Shown piece by piece: positions 21,082-31,800 of a stretch of 64,000 bases of DNA. This DNA comes from Guadua angustifolia. Taxonomy: Eukaryota; Streptophyta; Magnoliopsida; Poales; Poaceae. A model generated the notes under the pieces. The model searched no databases and was not told the origin of the DNA. It saw nothing but the letters and a program-made list of their open reading frames with translations. A program made the position numbers and the translations under genes. The DNA lies in contig CM070503.1 of NCBI GenBank assembly GCA_036346375.1, positions 1,798,001 through 1,862,000 on the forward strand. Reading direction: 5' to 3'. Numbering within the stretch: the stretch's first letter is position 1; each line of letters starts with the position of its first letter.

Positions 21082-21370
21082 AGGATGGCAATCATACCCG
21101 ATTATCCGTGTATCTGTGAGTAAAAACTCTAATAAAGGTTTGTATATTCTTCTTTTGTTGTCCGCGGGTATGTTTATGGGGATGACCTTTGCCCAATGGG
21201 CAAACGGGTACGTGTATAAATATAGGGGAGCTTCATCCGTACCCGTTCCACTTGATTACCCACAAACTTCTACTAACAGGTAAACATATATGCTCACGGT
21301 ATCAGATATGTGTGAATGATAGTTATAGACGAAATTCCTTGCCTATTACCCTTCGTGAATACATCAGTAG
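21082..21370. mobile_element. hAT-like relic (tentative)
   Basis: AAGGATGGCAATCATACCCG and GCAAACGGGTACGTG / CCGTACCCG resemble the ends of common grass hAT elements, with terminal GGATGGCAA and GGGTACCCG-type subterminal repeats. The right end and TSD were not found. Confidence 0.3.
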
Positions 21371-21375
21371 AGTAG

Positions 21376-24191
21376 ATGAAATAACCCAAAAATTTCAAAA
21401 ATGGTTTTATCTAAATTTATTGGATTTATTTGAATTTTTGCCGGTTTTTCTCGAATTTATTTAACCCATTTTGAGCTCTTACCCTTTGGCAATCCCTCAA
21501 AATCTGCCTTCCTTTTTTGGAAACCCGCTTTCCCCCTCCCCCCTTTTCTCCGTGTGGGCCGCCCCTGGCCTCAGCCCGTTTCCTCGTGTGACGCCAACCC
21601 GTCGCCCGACCTCACTCGGCTCACTCCCTTTTCACGCGCTGCCCCAACCTTTCTCTCCCGCGCGGCCTGCTCTCCCCTCCGCGCCCGCGCCTGGGTCGCT
21701 CGGCCTGCGCTCGACTGGATCCCGCGTTTGTGTGTCGGCCCGGTCCGCCCGACACAGTGCGTCGTCTTCCTTCTAAATGCGCCGCCGCGCCTGCTACAGT
21801 AATCATCACCGCTGCCGCCTCGTCCCATCGTCGCTGGCTCGCTGCTCCCCGTCCCGTCGCCGTCTGGCACCGCCTCCTCGCGCCGCCCACTCCAGCCAGC
21901 TTGTCAACGCGCCTCGAGCCCTTCCCTTGCTTCTCGCCGTCACCGTTGCAATCATGCCGGCCTCCCCTTTTTCTCTCCCCGGCCGTGCTATAAATACCTC
22001 ACCCCGAGCCCCGCCTCGCCTCACATTGAATCCCCTCGGTGAGCTCTCCCTTTTCCCCATTTTCTCCACCCTCCTGAGCCCTCAAATCGTCGGATCCACT
22101 TCCTCAACTCCGGTCACCCTGCCATGCCGTTTTATTGACACCGCTCCCACCGTCGGCGTTCCCTCTCTCTTCTTGTTGGGCCCTTGATCGACTGGCCGCT
22201 ACTCACACCCTCATCGACAAGCGGCCCGCTTAGCCGCCTCTCTCCAGATTGGCGTTTGGTAGGCAAGCCACCACGGACCAAGCGCTATGCCGCTTGGGTC
22301 TGCTCCGCGTGGGGTGTTCGGCCTGGTTCTGTACGACCCAAATTCAATTTCGGGTTTTAATTCTTTTTTGGATTTAAAAATATTATTTTAAAAATCGAAA
22401 ATCGAGTTAAATCCAGAAAAATCCACAAAAATTCCAGAAAAATTCCAAAAATTACCAAAAATCCAAAAATACCTAAAAATACATATTCTTGACTAGTTCG
22501 AGCCGCTAAGTCCAAAAATGACTTCCGTTCCACCAAACCAAGTCCAGAAAATTCCCAAAATACCCTTGAACCCTATTTCGACCATTTTCTCTCTGTTTTT
22601 CTTTTTCGTTTTTCTTTCTTTTGTTTTTATTCGTTTGTTTATTAGTTGTATTTTCTCGCGTTAGATTCGACATTGAAGCCACCCTTAGAGTGATTCCTGG
22701 AGCAAGAGCAGCTCGTGGAGTCGTACCAAGAGCCAAAGCCGTTCGAGACCAGACACGACCATGACCACTCCTCTCTAGGCGAACCTCTGACTTTGCAAGG
22801 CAAGCCACACTCTTTGAATATGTTGGATCCAGTTCCACTACAGTAATATGTATATTTTCTGTACTACATTATTTTCTAGTATTTTAGAAAACTAGAAAAG
22901 GAGATAGTTTCGAATAACATGATTAGATACAACTCAATGTTAAACCTGTTATTATGCCTTAATCCCTTTTTAACCTTAGACTATAAAATATTGCACCACT
23001 GTAGAATAGCAATAAATATATTTTCACCTTTAGCTTTTTTTGCTTAAAAATCCCCAAGGGATGGCTCGGGCGATTTTCGAAAATTGTTACGGTTAGGGGA
23101 CAGCGTTGGGCGGACCAAAGGAGGTGGATGCTGGCCCAACCCCCAACCGATGACGAAGCCAGGTTGTGGTGTAGCGGTGGTACAGTGGGTACCAATGGTT
23201 TGTGGTATGTCATTGGCTGAGTCTTTGGCATTTAAGGACTGATGTCTTGGGCAAAGTAAATAACTTTAGTTCCCGCTCAACCACAAGTTAGGCCGGTCAG
23301 CCTTAATGACCTGTTCCAACATAGTTCAGTACATTATACTTCTCTTTGGAATACCTATAGGAGGTAGCTACCATTTCTGGTAGGAGGAATGAATCACGTA
23401 GCGACTGGGGTGGAATGGGAATGGGGTGGCCATTCGCCGGTTCTCACAACAGTAGGTATCCACAGTGACCAGATCGCATCTCCCGCATTGGCCCGTAGGA
23501 TCCTGGAGACTGTGGATCCATGTAACCTACTGGGTAGGAGCTAAAGAAGGGAAGTTCAACAAAAGACTATGATCATCTCGGTCTGGCCGCATGCATTAAA
23601 GTTATATGTTACTTGCGCATGGCACTAACGGTCGATGATATCTTGTGGGTAAAGCTGAGCACCTCTGCAGAGTGATATCAATGGTATTCGAATACGCCGT
23701 GCTTCCGGTTAATGAAGCTGAGTTAATCTAAGGTGAACCCTGTAACTGCGCCCCTGTAGCTTTCAAAAATAAAACTTGTCGTAAATGTGAACTTTGCAAA
23801 TAACCCGCCATGGTATTATTTTATTTGTAGTTTGTGTTCCAAATGTAAAATGAAAATTGATGTTTATAACTTGCATCCACCATACTTAAAAACCCGTGCC
23901 TACCTTTGTTTATCCTTGTATGTAATATTCAGAATTCTGTGTAGCTTGTTGAGTACGGTTGTGTACTCACCCTTGCTCCCAATCCCCCTTTAGATTTCAA
24001 TGAAGCTGGCGAGTTCCAGAAGACTGTAGATGGTGATGATATTTGGTTTTGAAGACCTTGATCTATCTGCTCAAGCCTTTTCTGTGGATGTTTTGTAATG
24101 TAATTGGTGCCAACCGCACCCTTTGTAAAATTCTGGCCATTAGGCCCTTATTTTATCTATAAAATATTCGCATTTGCTTTTATGTCTGACA
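21376..24191 (+). mobile_element. Probable solo LTR of a gypsy element
   Basis: The block starts TGAAATAACCCAAAAATTTC. It has an AT-rich head, a GC-rich middle (21,540-22,330) with TATAAATA at 21,989-21,996, and an AT-rich tail ending near CTGACA at 24,191. The same head-middle-TATA architecture occurs in the LTR starting at 60,629. No PBS or coding region adjoins it. A matching 5-bp TSD was not seen, so truncation is as likely as a clean solo LTR. Frames in the GC-rich part are not coding. Confidence 0.5.
21989..21996 (+). promoter_or_regulatory. LTR TATA box
   Basis: TATAAATA follows a C-rich region and precedes leader-like text, in the same relative place as the TATAAATA at 61,823 in the other long LTR. 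Confidence 0.55.
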
Positions 24192-24239
24192 ATGTACACT
24201 TGGTTACCTACAGCTAAAATCCTGGGTAGCTGTGAAGGT

Positions 24240-25700
24240 ATTTATACGCAAGGAACAAAATTTCGCCTACGGCCGAAATCCAAAATTTTGGTATTTTGGA
24301 TAAAATCTGTTCTAAATTCAAAAAGAAAAATTCAAATCCGGTTTTTTAGCTATCGAAATTTCTGAAATTTCGACCAAAAATCTGAAATTTCAGCCGAAAT
24401 TTTTGAAATTTCGGCAAACTTGCACTGATAAAAAAAATGGTTTAAACGATGTTGAAAATTTTTGAATTTTTTTAATGATTCTTGACACAATAGAGATATT
24501 CTCATAAAATTTTTAGGTGATTATCAGGACCGTGGAATTTTTAAAAATTCAAATATTAGTACTATCCAGATGAAACGTTGACCAGTAAGTTTAAACCGCA
24601 TAAAAAATGGTACAAACGATGTTAGAAAATTTTGATTTTTTTTGTGCATTATGCTGGTGAATCACTAATATTTTCATAAAATTTTCAGATAGTTATCAAG
24701 ATTCAAAAGTTTTTAAAAATTCAGACAGTGCTACTATCCCGATAAAAGCTTTACCGGCAAATTTGAACGGAATGAAAAATAGTTCAAACCATATTGAAAA
24801 TTTTTGTGGAAGGTCCTAATGTATCATTAATGTTTTTATAAAAGTTTAATATTATTATCATGCTTGAAGATGTTCCAAAAATTCTGACAGTGCTACGTCC
24901 TGATAAAAGCCTAATAATCAACACATAGATTTGCTTTAGTGATAAAAGAAGGTTTAAAATTTGTGAAAATTTTACAAAAGAGTTATAAGTAAGTGTTTAA
25001 GATCCCATAAAAATTTTGAATCATGATCACACTACAGTGAATTTATAAAATTCTTAAAAGGCACATTAGCATTTATGTTCTTTCTCTTTTGGTTTTTGCA
25101 ATATAGTATAACAAATGAAGTTCAATGGTTTTATATATTTTATTGACCAAACAAAAAAATTTAAATTTTTTGAAAATTTTATAGAATGGTACTGAGGCAA
25201 TTTTTAATCTGTCATAAAAATTTTAGATCATGATCACACTCGAGAACATTTAGAAAAATCTAACAAGTTTACTGTCCCAATTATGTTCATTCTATTTTTG
25301 ATTTTTTAAAGATAACAAATGAAGTTCAATTATTTTGAAATTTTTTTATATGATCCTACACTACTAGATATGGTACCATAAAATTTTCATATCATTATCA
25401 AGCTTGTAAAATTTTTAAAAATCTAACAGTGTTTCTGTCCAAATTTTAAAATGTCTCCAAAAATTAGTTTTTCAACAAATTTTCATGTAAGATGACTTTC
25501 TTAAGGGTTATTGGACTAATTCCGGTCAAATTCGGCCCTAAAACATCAAAATTCTGTTTTAAAACCTAAAATTTCGCCGAAATTTCAGAAATTACTGTAG
25601 CAAATTCGATTTTTTTTCTTCAAAATTTTAAATTCGGCCGGTACTTCAGATTTCACCCAGTCCCGAAATCCAAAATTTCGCCGAATTTCACCAAAAAAAT
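24240..25700 (+). mobile_element. AT-rich element, copy A (truncated)
   Basis: Non-coding and dense in GAAATTTCGG and AAAATTTT motifs. It is collinear with 27,011-28,492 over its whole length: CCGAAATTTCGGC-type start, GGTT.AAACGATGT, TCTCATAAAATTTTTAG, ATAACAAATGAAGTTCA and ACTGTAGCAAAT occur in the same order in both. The outer terminal sequence is missing on at least one side, so this copy is truncated. Confidence 0.75.
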
Positions 25701-26158
25701 TAATCCTTTTTTTACGTATCGCCTAAAAAAGATGATCCGTTACGGTAGATTTTAGATAGCCAGTATAAATAAATGCCCAACTCACGTATTGCCATCTCTT
25801 GTGTGGTGGCTACAACACACGATACGAGCAACCCTATGGCAGCCTTTCAGAACCCCGAGGAGCTTCGTTGTTGACCAGAACCACTGTTGACTGGTATAAT
25901 TACTATGCTCACTACCATGTGGTACAGTAATCTTTCCAGCTAATCTTTTTGATTCTTGAAAGAAGAAGCTGAACTAATCATAAGCTAGCTAAACCCTGCA
26001 GCCCGGAGTTCAAAACACACGAGATAATCTATGAGAGAGAGAGAGAGAGCGAAGAATCAACAAGCAGTAAGAAAACCCCAATCCAGGTTCCTCAGCCTTC
26101 CCTGAATCCGTCGTGCCATCCCATTCGCATGGATGGCGGGCGGCCTCCGCATTCCGAT
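25701..26158. other. Intergenic with (GA)n, nothing coding recognised
   Basis: Unassigned single-copy-looking DNA ending in a GA microsatellite (26,032-26,050) and CATGGATGGCGGGCGGCC. It continues beyond the hAT insertion at 26,774-27,010, where CATTTCATTTCATTTCATT and AGACCAGACCAGACCAG short repeats occur. Confidence 0.4.
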
Positions 26159-26773
26159 TAGGGCTGGAAATTTGACTCGCGGCTTGCAGCTCGGTTCGGC
26201 TCGGCTCGGCTCGGTCAAGCTCGCGGCACGAAGCGACCCCGAGCCGAACCTATTTTTGTGGCTTGGTTTTTCAGCGAGCCGGCTCGGCTCGGCTCGCATC
26301 GGCTCGCGAGCCGCTCGTTGGCTCGGCCCAATTAGCTCATATAAGCAAAACCATAAGCGATACTTTCTGAATTTTGAATTCTTGAACCCTTGATGATGCA
26401 ATATCAGTGTTTATGTTTACTAATTGTTCTATTGAACCTTTAGGTTTACTAATTCTGAATGCAATGTCAGTGTTTACTAATTCTAAATACAATTTCTTGA
26501 ACTCTTGATAATGAATGCAAATGCAATTCTGTTTTTTTGTTAATAATATCTTGACTTTATTACTTGAAAGCTATGTTGTTTGGTTATTTCTGAAGTTTTA
26601 TATTAAAATTTGAAAAAAAACTTCTATTGATCTGGCTCGGCGAGCCGACCTTGAGCCGAGCCGAGCCGACTTTTTAGGCTTGTCTCAGAACCGAGCCGAG
26701 CCTGGCTCGGCTCGCCACTTGACCGAGCCGGACCGAGCCGAGCCGAGCCTGACTCGACTCGTTTCCAGCCCTA
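26159..26773. mobile_element. Non-autonomous hAT transposon with perfect 8-bp TSD
   Basis: The 12-bp terminal inverted repeat TAGGGCTGGAAA (26,159) faces TTTCCAGCCCTA (ending 26,773). The flanks are both ATTCCGAT (26,151-26,158 and 26,774-26,781), the 8-bp duplication typical of hAT. Subterminal regions are polarised arrays: GGCTCGGCTC on the left and GAGCCGAGCC on the right, that is, inverted copies. The AT-rich centre has no transposase. Intact TIRs and a perfect TSD suggest fairly recent insertion. Confidence 0.92.
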
Positions 26774-27010
26774 ATTCCGATCCCTTGTTGCGCCATTGAT
26801 AGCGGCACTCTACTTGATGAGCTGCTTCTGTGGCCATCCTTGCATTTCATTTCATTTCATTCGGTGCCTGCTTGGCATCATCAGACCAGACCAGACCAGA
26901 CCAGATCAAAGGTGGTGTTTTTGTTACCTTGACAAGAGCACAACCCTCCTTGTTATTGCAGCGTTTGAGGTAGCTTAGCTCTGCTTCTTTTCTCCCGTAC
27001 TTGGTGAATC

Positions 27011-28492
27011 GGGGTTTCAAATTTCGTTTTTGTATAAAATTTCGTCTGTGACCGAAATTCGAAATTTCAACGAAATCTCATCATTTTGGATGAAATCTGA
27101 TCAAAATTTTAAAAATAAAATTTTAATCCAGAATTTTTCTGACCGAAATTTCGGCCCAAAATCTGAAATTTCGTCCGAAATTCTCAAAATTTTGGCAGAT
27201 TTCAACTGATCGAAAAATGGTTCAAACGATGTAAAAATTTTTTGAAAATTTTTAAAGGTTTCTGACACATTAGAGATGTTCTCATTAAATTTTCAGATGA
27301 TTCTCAAATCTGAGGAATTTTTAAAAATTTAAACATTGCCACTGTCTGATAAACACTAACCGGCAAGTTTGAACCGAATAAAAATTATAACAAATGAAGT
27401 TATAAAATTTTGAATTTTTTTTGGATGGCCTTGACTCCTGAAACATCCATAATATTCTCACAAAATTTTTAGATGATGATCATATGTCATGAATTTTTAA
27501 AAATTCAAACAATGCTACTGTAATGTTAAAAGATATATTGACAAATTTGAACGAAATAAAAATTGTCCAAACCTTGTTATAAAATTTTGAAAATTTTTGT
27601 GGATGGACCTGATGTAGCATTAATGGTTATATAAAAGTTTTAGATAATGATCATGTTTAAATAATTTTTAAAAATTCTAACAATGCCACATCCTAATAAA
27701 AATCTGATAATTAATGCATATATTTGCTTTAGCAATCAAAAAGGTTTAAAATTTTTGAAAATTTTACAGAAGGTTGATAAGGAAATGATTAATATCTCAT
27801 AAAAATTTTGATTCATGATCACCCTCCAGTGAATTTATAAAATTCTTACAAGGCACAATACCATTTATGTTCTTTCTCTTTTTTATTTTTGAAATATAAT
27901 ATAACAAATGAAGTTCACTGCTTATATAGATTTGATTGAACAAACAAAAAAGTTAAAAAATTTTTAAAAAATTTTATATAATAGTACTGAGGTAATTATT
28001 AATCTCTCGGAAAAATTTTAGATCATGATCATACTCAAGAAAATTTATAAAATTTTGACAAGATAACTATCCCAATTATGTTCATTCTGTTTTTGATTTT
28101 TTTAAAGATAACAAATGAACTTCAATTATTCTAAAAATTTTTCTGTGTGATTCTAAATTGCTCAAAATAGTATCATAAAATTTTCAACTCATTATCAAGC
28201 TTGTAAATTTTGTAAAAATTTAACCGTGTTTCTACCAAAATTTTAAATTATTTCAAAAATTCATTTTTTTCAACAAATTTTCATAAAAGATCACTTTTTT
28301 ATGGTTTATTAGACCAAATCCGGCCTTAAAAGTTCAAAATTCACAAAATTAGTTGAAATTTCGGCGAAAAAAAAGAAATTACTGTAGCAAATTTATTTTT
28401 GTTAACTTTTTCTATTTGACCAATAGTTTAGATTTGGTAGAAGTCTGAAATCTGAAATTTCAGACGAAAATTTGGCGAAATTTAGAACCCTG
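27011..28492 (+). mobile_element. AT-rich element, copy B (near complete)
   Basis: Starts GGGGTTTCAAATTTCG and ends CGAAATTTAGAACCC, so the ends form an imperfect terminal inverted repeat (GGGTTC/T-AAATTTCG). It has no coding capacity. It is the fuller partner of 24,240-25,700 in the same orientation. The superfamily is undetermined: no clear TSD was seen and the ends do not match hAT, CACTA or Tourist/Stowaway consensus. It ends about 340 bp upstream of the receptor-kinase start codon, so it may contribute to that promoter. Confidence 0.7.
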
Positions 28493-28640
28493 GTCGGAGG
28501 TGCCTGCGCTAGCTTCTTCCTCCTCGTCTCGCTCCAGGTCTTCCTTGGCAACCAACCTCAGTGCACGCATTCAAGCCACCTTTTAGTTTTGGCCATTGGC
28601 GTTAGCTATCCATCGCAAAGCAAAGGTGCCTCCTTTTTGC

Positions 28641-28664
28641 ACTGTCCCTCCCTCCCTCCCTCTC
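28641..28664 (+). promoter_or_regulatory. Pyrimidine patch upstream of the receptor-kinase gene
   Basis: TCCCTCCCTCCCTCTCCG, a Y-patch-like element common near plant transcription starts, lies about 170 bp upstream of the ATG at 28,833. No convincing TATA box was seen. Confidence 0.4.
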
Positions 28665-28832
28665 CGCCTGGTCTTTTTTTCTCCCCTGCTTCTTTTACAG
28701 CTTCCCTGGCCTGGCCTCTTCACCAGTATTAATGCCCCCCTGCCCGCCATTGCTGAACCTAGCTTGCCTCCTCCTCCCACACTGCAGCTGCTGCATTCAT
28801 CGATTGATTCATTTCTGCCGCACCTCAACACC

Positions 28833-31800
28833 ATGCCCCCAACAACCATCTCGCCATGCCTCCTCCTGCTCCTCTTGCTCTACCTGCCTTTGCCGCTCGC
28901 CGCCGCCGCCGCCGCCGAAGCAGACGCTCTGCTCGCCCTCAAGTCCTCTCTTGACCGCTCCGACCGCCTCCCGTGGCGCCCCGACACCGCGCCCACCTTC
29001 TGTTCCACCTGGCCCGGCGTGCGCCAGTGCGGCCCGGCCGGCCGCGTCACCAAGCTCATCCTCGAGAACCTCAACCTCACCGGCTCCCTCACCGCCGCCC
29101 TCCTCGCGCCGCTCGCCGAGCTGCGCGTCCTCAGCTTCAAGTCCAACTCTCTCACGGGGTCCATCCCAGACGCGCTCCCACGGGCGCTCCCCAACCTCAA
29201 GCTGCTCTACCTCTCCGGCAATCGCCTCCATGGCCGCATCCCCGCCAGCCTCGCCTTGCTGCACCGCGCCACCGTCATCGTCCTGTCCGGCAACCGCCTC
29301 TCTGGCGAGATCCCCGGCGCCCTCGCCACCGTGCCCCGGCTCACCTCGCTGCTTCTCGACGGCAACCTGCTCGCCGGTGCCATCCCGCCGCTGGAGCAGC
29401 CCACGCTACGGCTGCTCAACGTCTCCCGCAACCTCCTCTCTGGCGAGATCCCGGTCGCGCTCGCAAGGTTCAATGCGTCTTCCTTCCTTGGCAATGCCAG
29501 GCTCTGCGGCGTGCCGCTCCCCACCCGATGTGTGGTCGCCGCGGGTCCGAGCCCCGCGCCGGTCGCCGCGGCCACGACCACACTCGCGCCCCTCCCTCCG
29601 CCCCGCTCCAAGAGCCGCCGCGGGAAGAACGCCGCCATCGTGGCCGGCGCCATGGTGGCAGGAGTGGTGGTGCTAGGGATCCTGGCGGCGGCGGCGGCGG
29701 TGATGGCGTCGCGGCGCGGGATAAACAAGCGCGTCGCTGGCGACGTGGACAAGGGCGGAGCCGCAATGCCGGAGGAGGAGCAACAGGTATGGTGGGTTTC
29801 AGATTACTAGTTATTATTAATAGAAAGAAAATCACGCCTGCGTCTGAGTCCTAAAAAAGAAGAATCGGAATTCAAACCGCGCAGGCGAATGCATCGGCGG
29901 CGGGGGTTGGTGGTGGTGCGGCGATGGTGGCCGACGGGGGCAGGGAGTTCTCGTGGGAGAGGGAAGGGATCGGGAAGCTGGTTTTCTGCGGCGAGGTGTC
30001 GGAGATGTACAGCCTGGAGGAGCTGCTGCGCGCGTCGGCGGAGACGCTGGGGCGCGGGGAGGTGGGGAGCACGTACAAGGCGGTGATGGAGACGGGGTTC
30101 ATCGTGACGGTGAAGCGCATGCGTGACCCGTCGGCGGCGCGAGGGGAGCTGGGGCGGCGCGCGGAGGAGCTGGGCAGGGTGCGGCACCCCAACGTGGTGG
30201 CGCTGCGGGCCTACTTCCAGGCCAAGGAGGAGCGCCTCCTCGTCTACGACTACTACCCCAACGGCAGCCTCTCCTCCCTCGTGCACGGTCAGCCTCTTTC
30301 TTCCTCTCATCTTCTTCCACCTCAGCTCGTCTCTCTCATGCATCTAGCTACCCTGCTTCTGCTTGTTCAACAAACAAATAAATACATACATACATACTAC
30401 CCTGCTTGCTTTGCTTGTTCAAGAAACAGATGCATACTACCCTGCTTGCTTGTTAATTCGAACAAACAAATACAACAAGGGAAGAGATTGCGCTATAATT
30501 AACTACTCCACAATGCTAACTGCTCTGGTAATATGGTCCAATTCCCATTCCATTCCACAGATAGAAGCGAATGCTCCTTTACAAATACGCATATTTGTCA
30601 CGGGTCAACAGATCAACGGGTTTGTCCAAGGGAAAATGATCGTTCTGCCCTTCCAAGAAAAAAAATCAGTACGGATCATACGCTGCGAGGAGAAGGCGTT
30701 GGTGGCTGGTGGTGGTTCGGGCCGAGGTGGCACTGTGGCAGCAACTGTTCGGGCACAGGTGGAGTGGAGACCATGAGGTAGAGGTGGTACTTAGCCGGAT
30801 TTTTTTGCCGGTCCGAGGCACGACAGGTAAAAGTGGGCCGTGTCGGGTCTGAAAACCGGGCAAGATGGACGACACGGTCCGGCACGGCCATTTGAGCTGG
30901 ATCCATGCTGGCACAGTTGGGCACGGATCACGCCACGGCACGGTAGCTCTGCATGGGTCCGTGGCAAGGCACGTTGGCCACAGTAGGAAGGTGGGGCACT
31001 AGGGCGCGCGTGGGGGGGGAGGGGGGGTTTACCTGCCGCCGCTGAGGCCGCTGACCGCATACTGAGGTCGCCACCCATCGAGACCGCCGCCCACCAAGGC
31101 CCCAACGCCTAGGCTCCCCCGCTGTGCCGCATCTGTCGTAATCGTGCCTCCGCTCCACCTTGCCGTATCACCTTATGGTCTCGCCTCGATGCCTCCGTCG
31201 CCTATGCACATGTGGAGGCCTCCTTCGGCGAGGACAAGCACGCGACAACGGGCCAAAGGAAAGCCCTCTCGATCCCAGAGAGGTTGGTGGCGAAGCCAAC
31301 AAAGAGGAACACGCAGGCGAGCATGATGACCCAGAGCATGGGGAAGAAGCCCAACATGAAGGTCTCTCTCGCCCGTCTCTCTCAACTCTCTATCTCTTCC
31401 GTCTCTCTCAATCTCTCTCTATTTCTCTCAATCTATCTCGCCTGTCTTCTTCTCTCTCTTTCTCGTCCATTGCCCCCTCTCTCGCCTGTGTTCAGCATAT
31501 CCGCTCGCTCTCTGTAATTGTTTAAGAATAAATAAATTTTAGCTCTTTTTTCCATAATATTTCTTTCCATTGTCTCAACTTCATGTATCTTCGACTCCTT
31601 TCTTCTCATCGCAATAGTGCAAATAGGCCGGGTCTAAGCCGGCACGGCACAACACAGGCACGAAGAGCAAATGAGTCGTTGTCCGGTACAACACGACGCC
31701 CACCTCTACGATGAACGTGGTAAGCTATCGATCGAGTGGAGGAAACTCACCGTAGAAAAAGAAAAGGAAGTAAAAGTTAAGCGTGAGGTTATTTTGGTCA

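Noticed and set aside
21471..22187. GC-rich ORFs resembling a host gene
   Set aside because: They lie in the GC-rich middle of an LTR-like block around a TATA box. Frames overlap on both strands and show no conserved domain.
28732..29854. Long plus-strand ORFs of 314 and 293 codons and minus-strand ORFs over the RLK first exon
   Set aside because: They are alternative-frame shadows of the GC-rich LRR coding exon. Only the frame from 28,833 gives a signal peptide, LRRs and a TM helix, and it splices in phase.
30363..30776. 137-codon frame after RLK exon 2
   Set aside because: It lies in intron 2, has no domain, and the kinase-like domain continues only at 37,068.
30779..31708. Captured host gene in the hAT-like element
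   Set aside because: GC-rich filler frames exist on both strands, but none shows a recognisable exon, splice signal or domain.
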